A DNA stretch of 64,000 nt from the NCBI GenBank assembly GCA_964634465.1, contig CAZWLY010000008.1:124001-188000 (forward strand), read 5' to 3'. Origin of the DNA: CAZWLY01 sp964634465 (GTDB lineage Bacteria; Desulfobacterota; Desulfarculia; G963662305). Numbering within the stretch: position 1 is the stretch's first letter; each line of letters opens with the position of its first letter. Below, one piece after another: positions 57,588-64,000 of the stretch. The translations under genes were made by a program, and so were the position numbers. Under the pieces are notes generated by a model that saw only the letters and a list, made by a program, of their open reading frames with translations, did not search any database and was not told where the DNA came from.

Positions 57588-57893
57588 TCAGTGCCGCGGC
57601 GGCAGGGGCTGCTTTCTGCGGCGCAATTGCATGCTCAAAAAACCCTGGGAGAAGGGGTACGGCCCGTCCTCGAAGTGGGGGCAGGGGAAATCCAGGCAGT
57701 CGCGCAGGCAGTAATCGATCCGGCGATCGCTGGCGCAGTTGAGAATGGGGCAGACGCCGCCCAGAAGGCGCATCTGGGCGGCCAGCTTCTTTTGGGCCTG
57801 CTCCGACGTTCCGGCCCCGCAGGGGCTGCACTTGCCCTCCACGGCCAGCCGGCAGACCAGACAATTGATTCCGCAAGCGCCGGTTCCGTCCAT
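57588..57893 (-). CDS. Cysteine-rich protein, DUF3795-like
   Basis: The 101-residue protein has ten cysteines: C7, C11, C14, C22, C25, C48, C53, C62, C66 and C71 (ACGINCLVC, KCSPC, CPILNC, YCLRDCLDFPC). This is the DUF3795 pattern, believed to bind zinc or Fe-S; the reaction is unknown. The tail QPLPPRH is basic. It follows the DUF3786 gene by nine bases and probably shares a message with it. The next 180 bases before the XRE gene hold no gene. Confidence 0.8.
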   Translation of the reverse strand: MDGTGACGINCLVCRLAVEGKCSPCGAGTSEQAQKKLAAQMRLLGGVCPILNCASDRRIDYCLRDCLDFPCPHFEDGPYPFSQGFLSMQLRRRKQPLPPRH

Positions 57894-57902
57894 GTCGCCC
57901 TC

Positions 57903-58532
57903 CTAATCTCGATCGAGCTCCGTCATCCTGTCGGCCAGAAGGTTGACCAGCCCCCACAGAACGCCCAGGTCCAGGTAGCGATCGGCCGCCGAATCGACCA
58001 GGAGGTTGATCCGGGGCGGGAACTCGTCGTCGCCGCCGAAGAAGAAGGCCTCCATCGGAATCTGGGGCAGGGCCCAGATCAGCCACGAACCCTCGCCCTT
58101 GTCGGTCGGTTCCGCGCCCAACCGGCGGCCCAGCTCGGCGAAGCGAGCGGCGTCGAGGTCGAGGCGTTGGGCCAGCTCCTCGGTGGCCAGGGTGTGAGCG
58201 GCGGTGAAGAACATGTCGCCGCCTTTAAGGGCCTTGAACGACACTCGACGCCCGCCCAGGCCGCCCGGCCCCCGACCGGTCAGATAGACCAGGAGCACCA
58301 GCGCCTCCTGGAAGTTGACCTCGCCGCCGTCGGAGCGCTCTATCCGCCGTCGGTCGGGGTCGATTTCATACTCCCGCCCGAGCATCTCCAGCCGGTAGGC
58401 CGCCTCCGTCCAGATCGCGCCGGCTCTCAGCGCCGCCCGGTCCAGATCGAGGCCGGCCAACCGATCCCAGAGACGGGGATCGACGTCCTCGGCCTTGGCG
58501 TAGAGAGGGATGTCCTCGGGACGGACGGGCAC
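57903..58532 (-). CDS. DUF3786-domain protein
   Basis: The 209-residue protein resembles the DUF3786 family, found mainly in anaerobes. Typical pieces are GGDMFFTAAHTLATEELAQR, WALPQIPMEAFFFGGDDEFPP and INLLVDSAADRYLDLGVLW. There is no cysteine cluster in the protein and no membrane segment. Some members lie near Fe-S or corrinoid genes. It is three bases after accAD and leads into the DUF3795 gene. Confidence 0.78.
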   Translation of the reverse strand: MPVRPEDIPLYAKAEDVDPRLWDRLAGLDLDRAALRAGAIWTEAAYRLEMLGREYEIDPDRRRIERSDGGEVNFQEALVLLVYLTGRGPGGLGGRRVSFKALKGGDMFFTAAHTLATEELAQRLDLDAARFAELGRRLGAEPTDKGEGSWLIWALPQIPMEAFFFGGDDEFPPRINLLVDSAADRYLDLGVLWGLVNLLADRMTELDRD

Positions 58533-58535
58533 GCC

Positions 58536-60356
58536 TCAGGTCTTCCGGTTCAGACGGCAGGCGGCGAAGACCTCCAGGTACTTGGCCACGGTCCGCTTCA
58601 TCTCCGAGCGCGGGGCGACCTCCTGGATGCCGCGGATGGAGTGGAAGTAGCCCGGCCGCTCGTAGACGCAGGCCGAGATGTTCCTCAACGAGTCGGAGCG
58701 GACCTTGGCCTCCTCCACCTCGAAGCCCCGGGAGCGCATCACCCGCGGTCCGGCGAAGATGACCAGGGCGTTGGGCTCGGCGATGATGACGTCGCCCAAG
58801 GCGGCGTAGGAGGCGATCGCGCCGCCGGTGGACGGATCGCCGAGAATGGAGACGTACAACAGCCCGGCCTGCTTGAGCCGCTGGATCGAGGAGATGGTCT
58901 TGACCATCTGCATCAGGGCCGAGATGCCTTCATAAAGTCTGGCCCCGCCCGAGCAGCAGACCGAGACGAGGGGCAGGTGGTTCTCGATGGCGTAGTCGGT
59001 GGCCAGCTTGAACTTCTCGCCGAAGACGACGCCCATGGAGCCGCCGGAGAAGTTGAACTCGCTGACGGCCAACACCACCGGCAGGCCGTAGATGTCGGCC
59101 TGGGCGGTGACCAGCGACTCCTTGAAGGGCGAGCGTTCGGCCTGGCGGTCCAGGAAATCGCGGTAGGCCTGGGGGATGTCGCGCTCGTCCAGGATGTCGT
59201 CCACGGTCAGGTTCCGGTTGAGCTCGTGGAACGAGCCGGGGTCGGCCAGGCAGTCGATCCAGCCGGCTGCGCTCAGCACCCTGGCCTGACCGCAGTGGGG
59301 GCAGACGTAGTGATTGTCCAGGTACTCGCTCAACTTGATCAACTTGCCGCAGCCCTTGATCGTCTCCCGGCCCTTGGTCTCGCCGCAACGGATGTAGTCC
59401 TGCCCGGTCTCGATGATTTGACCGGCCCGGTAGTCCTCGCTGACCTCGGTCAAGGAGGAGAACTTGATCACCTTGGCGTCCACCGGGGCCCTGGAGAAGC
59501 GTTTGACCAGCGGCTTCTCGATGGACTCCCACAGTCCGCCCAACCGGCCCCGAACCGGTTGGCCGAAGGTCAGGGCCCTGGTCAGGCGTTGCTTCAACAG
59601 CCGCTTGATCTTGGCCCTGGACAGTTCCCTGACCGTCTTGGCGATGTAGGCCTCGATCACCTCGGCGAAGCCCTTGACGTCGTCGACGTCCTTGGGCGCG
59701 GGCAGGATGGTGTCGATCACCCCGCGCGCCTTGAGGTCCTTGGCGGTGGGTTTGAGCAGCCCCAGCGCCTCCTCGATCTTGGTCGGATCGCGGAAGATGA
59801 TCGCCGCCAGGGATTCCGGCGGGGCGGTGGCGTAGATGGCGTCGTCCATCTGGGCCCGGCGGTCGGTGTACTGGATGGCCAGCGCCCCGCCCGAGCCGCC
59901 CTCGCCCAGAACGATGCTCATCGTCGGCACCGGGATGGTCAGAAACTCCCTGATCAAGTGGGAGATGAAGTAGGCCTGGAGCCGCTCGGCCGAATACATG
60001 GAGATGTCGGCGCCGTAGGTGTCGATGAGGGTCAGGATGATCGTCCGCTCCGGCTCCTCGGTCGCGGCCCGCTTCAAGATGGCCATGATCTTGGAGTGCT
60101 CGTCCGAGGTGAGCATACCCCAATTCAGTTTTTTGAGGGCCTCCTTGGAGCGAAGCTGGCTCGGCTTGGGCTTCTCCTGGCCGATTATCACCAGCCGCTT
60201 CTCCTGGAACTCGGATTCGCCGACGATGAGCGAACCGCCGGTCTCGGGAAACCGGCGGAAATTGGAGAACACCGCGGCGACGATATCGGAAGAGCGGGGC
60301 CGCATCGGGTGGCGGGTCCGCCGTTTGAACATGTCTACCAGGTCGATCCGGGACAA
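58536..60356 (-). CDS. Fused acetyl-CoA carboxylase carboxyltransferase (AccA-AccD order)
   Basis: The carboxyltransferase moves a carboxyl group from biotin to acetyl-CoA for fatty acid synthesis. The 606-residue protein combines an AccA-like half (residues about 40-290: EGGSGGALAIQYTDR, APPESLAAIIFRD, LKARGVIDTI) with an AccD-like half: a zinc ribbon (CGETKG, GCGK, CPHCG), FNFSGGSMGVVFGEKF, CCSGGARLYEG and DPSTGGAIASYAALGD. In most bacteria these are two proteins; here alpha is fused in front of beta. The start is TTG at 60356 after GAGGAG. Biotin carrier and carboxylase genes are not in the window. Confidence 0.92.
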   Translation of the reverse strand: MSRIDLVDMFKRRTRHPMRPRSSDIVAAVFSNFRRFPETGGSLIVGESEFQEKRLVIIGQEKPKPSQLRSKEALKKLNWGMLTSDEHSKIMAILKRAATEEPERTIILTLIDTYGADISMYSAERLQAYFISHLIREFLTIPVPTMSIVLGEGGSGGALAIQYTDRRAQMDDAIYATAPPESLAAIIFRDPTKIEEALGLLKPTAKDLKARGVIDTILPAPKDVDDVKGFAEVIEAYIAKTVRELSRAKIKRLLKQRLTRALTFGQPVRGRLGGLWESIEKPLVKRFSRAPVDAKVIKFSSLTEVSEDYRAGQIIETGQDYIRCGETKGRETIKGCGKLIKLSEYLDNHYVCPHCGQARVLSAAGWIDCLADPGSFHELNRNLTVDDILDERDIPQAYRDFLDRQAERSPFKESLVTAQADIYGLPVVLAVSEFNFSGGSMGVVFGEKFKLATDYAIENHLPLVSVCCSGGARLYEGISALMQMVKTISSIQRLKQAGLLYVSILGDPSTGGAIASYAALGDVIIAEPNALVIFAGPRVMRSRGFEVEEAKVRSDSLRNISACVYERPGYFHSIRGIQEVAPRSEMKRTVAKYLEVFAACRLNRKT

Positions 60357-60585
60357 ACTGGCTCCTCGGAAAAAGATTTCAGCGCATTATCGAGCTTACG
60401 AGGGGAACTATCGGACGAGCAAGCTTCTGTCAAGCAAAACCGGCGGTCATGGTCGGGCTAACCCATCAGATTAATAACGACTTCGTTCGATGGTATCATC
60501 CATGAGCATCGCCGTCCAGCCGGCGTTGCGCCTTGACTGGACTCGGCGGTCCTGATAGATGAGAGCCAGAAAGGAGGTGGCCGCG

Positions 60586-61296
60586 GTGCGATTGGGACTC
60601 ATCGCCGGAACGGTTTTCTACGGCAGCGACCTTTTCTCGGACGCCGACGAGCGCCGGATCGAAACCCCCTTCGGTCCGGCGTTGGTGCTCGTCACCGACC
60701 GGGTGGCCTACGTGCCCCGACACGGCCTGGACCCCAACGACTACGTCTTGCCCCACGCCGTCAACCACCAGGCCAACCTGTTGGCCTTGAAGAGCCTGGG
60801 GGTGGAGGAGGTCGTCGGCGTCAACTCGTCCGGCAGCCTCAAATCCAGCCTGACGCCGGGCTCGATCGTCGTCCCCCACGACTTCGTCTCCCTCGCCGCC
60901 GTGCCGACCATCGCCAGAAACGAGAGCCTCCACGTCACCCCGACCCTCTCCGAGCGGTTGAGACGCAAACTGTTGGCCGCGGCCGAAGCGGCCGGGGTCG
61001 AGGTCCTGGACGGCGGCGTCTACTGGCAATCCCTCGGCCCCCGTCTGGAAACCAAGGCCGAGATCGCCTTCATCCGCCATTTCGCCGATGTGGTCGGCAT
61101 GACCCTGGCCAGCGAGGCGACCGTGGCCGTGGAGGCCGAGATGGAGTACGCTTCGCTGTGCTCGGTGGACAACTTCGGCCACGGTCTGGTGGCCGAACCG
61201 TTGACCGAGGAGGAGATCAGGACCGGGGCGGCGGCCAACAGCCGGAAGATGATGGCCGTCTTCCAGAAGCTGGTGGAGACGACTTTCGGCGGTTAG
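60586..61296 (+). CDS. Purine nucleoside phosphorylase / MTA phosphorylase family protein
   Basis: The 236-residue protein has the family layout with VLVTDRVAYVPRHG, PHAVNHQANLLALKSLGV, GVNSSGSLKSSLTPG, VVPHDFVSL, GGVYWQSLGPRLETKAE and DVVGMTLASEATVAVE. It likely cleaves methylthioinosine, inosine or methylthioadenosine. The S-to-T and N residues that set base choice are not decisive by eye. I chose the GTG at 60586 because AAGGAGG lies eight bases upstream; an ATG at 60559 lacks a site. It diverges from accAD. Confidence 0.85.
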   Translation: MRLGLIAGTVFYGSDLFSDADERRIETPFGPALVLVTDRVAYVPRHGLDPNDYVLPHAVNHQANLLALKSLGVEEVVGVNSSGSLKSSLTPGSIVVPHDFVSLAAVPTIARNESLHVTPTLSERLRRKLLAAAEAAGVEVLDGGVYWQSLGPRLETKAEIAFIRHFADVVGMTLASEATVAVEAEMEYASLCSVDNFGHGLVAEPLTEEEIRTGAAANSRKMMAVFQKLVETTFGG

Positions 61297-61333
61297 ACTC
61301 ATGATCATCGGGCTGGTTTGACGGGGGAAGGGA

Positions 61334-61516
61334 ATGACCATCAGGCACATCGCCGTGGCCCTCTACCAGGCCATGAGCCGCCGGGACAAACTGGCCAGGG
61401 AGTACGAACGGGCCCCGCTCCACCAACGCGAAGCCATGGCCGCTGAGCTCAAGGCCGCCGAGCGGGAGGTGGCCGAACTGAGGCGACAGTTGGACGCCAA
61501 GAAGGAGAGGGCGTAG
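61334..61516 (+). CDS. Small coiled-coil protein (60 residues)
   Basis: The product is 60 residues of helix with heptad-like hydrophobics (AVALYQAMSRRDKLAREY, then LKAAEREVAELRRQLDAKKE). It is positive-charged and has no cysteine or membrane segment. GGGGGAAGGGA stands directly before the ATG at 61334. It follows the phosphorylase by 37 bases in the same direction. I do not recognise a family; the ribosome site and helical composition argue for a real gene. Confidence 0.65.
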   Translation: MTIRHIAVALYQAMSRRDKLAREYERAPLHQREAMAAELKAAEREVAELRRQLDAKKERA

Positions 61517-61802
61517 CTTTCTTTCCGGACTCCACGACGTGTTTCCTTCCACCCGGCGGCCGGGGGCGAGCGGGCGCCGCCTCCCTGGAAGACCTGTCAG
61601 CCGGGCTGCCGGTCGCGGTTGCGCCGCCGGGGAGCGCTCGAACCGCCCGATTTTCTTGTCCCGCCGAGCCCGCGCGGCGAAGCCGCCGTCCCTGGAGGCG
61701 GCGCAGCGCGGCGATTCCTCCCGCCTCCTTTCGACACCCCTCCCAAACTTGGCTGGCCGCGGGCGATCTGGTAAGGTGTAAGGGAACTTAGCAGGAGAAA
61801 AC

Positions 61803-62696
61803 ATGGACATCGGCCGGGCCATAGACGGTTTCACCGACTACCTGACTCTGGAGGAGGGCGCCTCGCCGCTCACCCTGGAGGCTTACGGCCGTGATCTCGG
61901 CAACTTCGCCGATTTCGCCGAGGCCGAGGGAGTGACGGACGCCGCCGCCGTGGATCTGGCCCTGGTGCTGGCCTTCATGGGCCGGCTGGAGGCCGAGGGC
62001 CTGTCCGCCCGGAGCCGGGCCCGGGCGCTTTCGGCCCTCAGAAGCCTGTTCGGCTTTCTGGTCCGGGAAGGCGTCTTGAAGGCCGACCCGACCGAGCTGG
62101 CCCGCGCGCCCAAGTTCAGGCTGGAGTTCTCCCGCGCCCTGGAGCCCGAGGAGGTGGAGCGCCTCCTTGATGCGCCGGACGAGTCCACTCCCAGAGGGCT
62201 GAGGGACAAGGCCATGCTGGAGCTTCTATACGCCACCGGGCTTAGGGTCAGCGAGTTGGTGAATCTTTCCGTCGGCGCCCTGGACGTCAACCTGGGCCTG
62301 GTCCGGGCCTTTGGCAAGCGCAGCAAGGAACGGTTGGTGCCGGTGGCCGAGACGACCATCGAGCTCATGAAACGCTATCTGGAGGAGGCCCGACCCAGGT
62401 TGTTGAAGGGCGTTTTGTCCGAAACGCTCTTTCCCGGCCGGGGGGGCAAGCCTTTGAGCCGGCAAGGCTTCTGGAAGATCGTCAAGGCGACGGCCAAAAA
62501 GGCGGGGATCGACACGCCGGTCTCGCCGCATGTTCTGCGCCACTCTTTCGCCACCCACCTGTTGATCGGCGGGGCCGACCTGCGCTCGGTCCAGATGATG
62601 CTCGGCCACGCCGACATCGCCACCACCCAGCTCTATTTGCACCACACCCGCTCGGGCCTGAAGAGAATCCACGCCGAGCACCACCCCCGGGCTTGA
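61803..62696 (+). CDS. xerD: Tyrosine recombinase XerC/XerD
   Basis: This recombinase resolves chromosome dimers at dif. The 297-residue protein has an N-terminal SAM-like DNA-binding domain (FTDYLTLEEGASPLTLEAYGRD in pieces) and the catalytic set: Arg in ATGLRVSEL, Lys in AFGKRSKER, His-Arg in HVLRHSFATHLL, His in MLGHADIATT and Tyr in QLYLHHTR. The length and the order are standard. It could be XerD or XerC, as only one is visible. It precedes the DHH-CBS gene by 12 bases. Confidence 0.94.
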   Translation: MDIGRAIDGFTDYLTLEEGASPLTLEAYGRDLGNFADFAEAEGVTDAAAVDLALVLAFMGRLEAEGLSARSRARALSALRSLFGFLVREGVLKADPTELARAPKFRLEFSRALEPEEVERLLDAPDESTPRGLRDKAMLELLYATGLRVSELVNLSVGALDVNLGLVRAFGKRSKERLVPVAETTIELMKRYLEEARPRLLKGVLSETLFPGRGGKPLSRQGFWKIVKATAKKAGIDTPVSPHVLRHSFATHLLIGGADLRSVQMMLGHADIATTQLYLHHTRSGLKRIHAEHHPRA

Positions 62697-62708
62697 GAAT
62701 GGAACGCC

Positions 62709-64000
62709 GTGACTGAGACCGCCCCTGAACTGACCGTCATCACCACCCACAACAACGCCGACTTCGACGCCCTGGCCTCGATGTTGGCGGCCAGCATGCT
62801 CTACCCGGACTCGGTCTGCGTCTTCCCCGGCTCCCAGGAGAAGAGTCTCCGGAACTTCTTCGTCCAGTCGGCCCTGTACATGATGAACCTCAAGCGTCCC
62901 AAGAGCATCGACCTGGACGCCGTGACCCGGTTGGTCCTGGTGGACACCCGCCAGAAAGACCGCATCGGCCGCCTGGCCGAACTGTTCAACGGCCGCCGCC
63001 GGGTGGAGGTCCACATCTACGACCACCATCCGCCGGCCCACAACGACGTCAAGGGCGATCAGGAGTTCATCGAGGAGATCGGGGCCTGCACCTCGATGAT
63101 GACCCGGATCCTCATCGAGCGCGGGATCGACATCGAGCCCGATCAGGCCACGCTCTTGGCCCTGGGAATCTACGAGGACACCGGCTCGTTCACCTTCTCT
63201 TCGACCACCCCGGCCGATCTTACGGCGGCGGCCGAGCTGATGAAGCGGGGGGCGAACATCAACACCGTCGCCAGCCTGATCACCCGCGAGCTGGACGCCG
63301 GCCAGGTGGGGCTCTTGAACGAGTTGCTCCAGAACCTCCAGCGGATGAGGATCAGTGGAGTAGAGGTGGCCATCGCCACCTGCACGACCGACTCCTATCT
63401 GCCCGACTTCGCCGTGGTCGCCCACAAGCTGATGGACATGGAGAACTTAAACGTCCTCTTCGCCCTGTCCCAAATGGAGAACCGGGTCCATCTGGTGGCC
63501 CGCTCCCGGCTGGAGGAGGTGGACGTGGGCCGGATCGCCGAAGCCTTCGGCGGAGGCGGCCATCCCTCGGCCGCCTCGGCGACGATCAAGAACCTGACCC
63601 TGGTCGAGGTCCGCCAGCGGCTGGGCATCATTTTGGAGACCCACATCACCCCGACCCGGACAGCCAAGGACATCATGTCCTTCCCCCTCATCTCGGTCGC
63701 CCCCGACGCGCCTTTGAGCGAGGCCCACGACATCTTGAGCCGCTACTCGATAAACGTCCTGCTGGTCATGGACGGGCCGGAGTTGCAGGGGTTGATCTCG
63801 CGACAGGTGGTCGAAAAGGCGATCTTTTTGGGCGTCGAGGACCAGGCTGTCCGGGAGTACATGAACCCCGAGTTCGTCACTATCCGCCCCTCGGCCACCC
63901 TGACCGAGATCCAGTACCAGATCGTCGGGCAGCGCCAGCGGATTCTGCCGGTGGTCGAAGGCGACAAGGTCGTCGGCGTGGTCACCCGCTCGGACCTGTT
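62709..64000 (+). CDS. DHH phosphoesterase with CBS pair (start of a CCA-adding-enzyme fusion?), cut by window end
   Basis: The first 430 residues are seen; the protein runs past base 64000. It begins ITTHNNADFDALASMLAA, a DHH metal motif, with LVDTRQ, YDHHPP and DHHA1-like GGGGHPSAASATI, so it resembles NrnA-type oligoribonucleases. Two CBS domains follow (DIMSFPLISVAPDAPLSEA and YMNPEFVTIRPSATLTEI). In Desulfobacterota this order commonly continues with a tRNA nucleotidyltransferase domain, which would lie outside. The start GTG is at 62709; an ATG at 62699 hits a stop after five codons. Confidence 0.88.
   Translation, partial: MTETAPELTVITTHNNADFDALASMLAASMLYPDSVCVFPGSQEKSLRNFFVQSALYMMNLKRPKSIDLDAVTRLVLVDTRQKDRIGRLAELFNGRRRVEVHIYDHHPPAHNDVKGDQEFIEEIGACTSMMTRILIERGIDIEPDQATLLALGIYEDTGSFTFSSTTPADLTAAAELMKRGANINTVASLITRELDAGQVGLLNELLQNLQRMRISGVEVAIATCTTDSYLPDFAVVAHKLMDMENLNVLFALSQMENRVHLVARSRLEEVDVGRIAEAFGGGGHPSAASATIKNLTLVEVRQRLGIILETHITPTRTAKDIMSFPLISVAPDAPLSEAHDILSRYSINVLLVMDGPELQGLISRQVVEKAIFLGVEDQAVREYMNPEFVTIRPSATLTEIQYQIVGQRQRILPVVEGDKVVGVVTRSDL

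Noticed and set aside
57591..60461. A 956-residue plus-strand open frame
   Set aside because: It lies antisense to the DUF3795, DUF3786 and accAD genes and has no recognisable domain.
61539..61781. An 80-residue plus-strand frame between the small protein and xerD
   Set aside because: No ribosome site or homology, with Arg/Gly/Pro-rich composition; the gap is more likely noncoding.

Overview
The window is a dense, GC-rich stretch of bacterial chromosome. It suggests an anaerobic member of the Desulfobacterota (former Deltaproteobacteria). The basis is the mix of a selenocysteine formate dehydrogenase, HndB/NuoE/NuoF-type flavin and iron-sulfur subunits, NifU/NifS as the only Fe-S assembly genes seen, a methylmalonyl-CoA epimerase, and small domains common in that phylum (two-CW, DUF3786, DRTGG). 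This placement is inference; no 16S gene is present. I saw no insertion sequence, prophage or CRISPR array. Many genes start with GTG or TTG and overlap their neighbours by 1 to 4 bases, so translation appears widely coupled.

Layout. 1-1421: the start of a Tat translocase subunit and a secreted protein with two PPC-like domains and an acidic tail. 1468-9391 (minus): a tightly overlapping operon ispD-ispF-gltX-cysS-uvrB-uvrC. 9484-12256 (minus): RNase P RNA, an RNase H, a zinc-ribbon coiled-coil protein, a Nif3-like protein and a CAU tRNA. 12527-25169: mutM, smr, der, an aminoglycoside-phosphotransferase-like kinase, era, rnc, rarA, an M23 peptidase, a gamma-carbonic anhydrase with a histidine-rich miniprotein, a GFA-family protein, an AT-rich region with an orphan terminator, and a damaged PhoB/PhoR-like gene. 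An initiator tRNA lies at 25444-25520.

25831-37874 (minus) is the most distinctive part. One operon (37874 to 32242) encodes a NuoE-like subunit, a membrane-anchored RnfB-GltD fusion, a CoF420/FdhB-like iron-sulfur protein and a formate dehydrogenase whose catalytic residue is selenocysteine, read from an in-frame UGA followed by a SECIS hairpin. A second, fully overlapping operon (31821 to 25831) encodes two DRTGG proteins, two GHKL ATPases, an FeFe-hydrogenase-like iron-sulfur protein lacking the usual proton-transfer cysteine, a PHP protein, an HndB-like ferredoxin and a NuoF-like flavoprotein. No catalytic HndD-type hydrogenase is present. I infer an NAD-linked, possibly electron-bifurcating formate dehydrogenase with a redox-sensing module beside it.

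38011-64000: a UbiA-like membrane protein; ruvX-mltG-epimerase-nifU-nifS; uppP-manC-dedA; rplM-rpsI-argC-truA-rmlA-like (minus); a cysteine-rich 50-residue gene coupled to argS and a SPOR protein (minus); gyrB with a clear promoter, a PurN-like formyltransferase and gmhB; a HEAT-repeat protein; an XRE/two-CW regulator with a palindrome at its start; DUF3795-like and DUF3786 genes with a fused accA-accD (minus); a nucleoside phosphorylase, a 60-residue protein, a Xer recombinase and a DHH-CBS protein running off the right edge.
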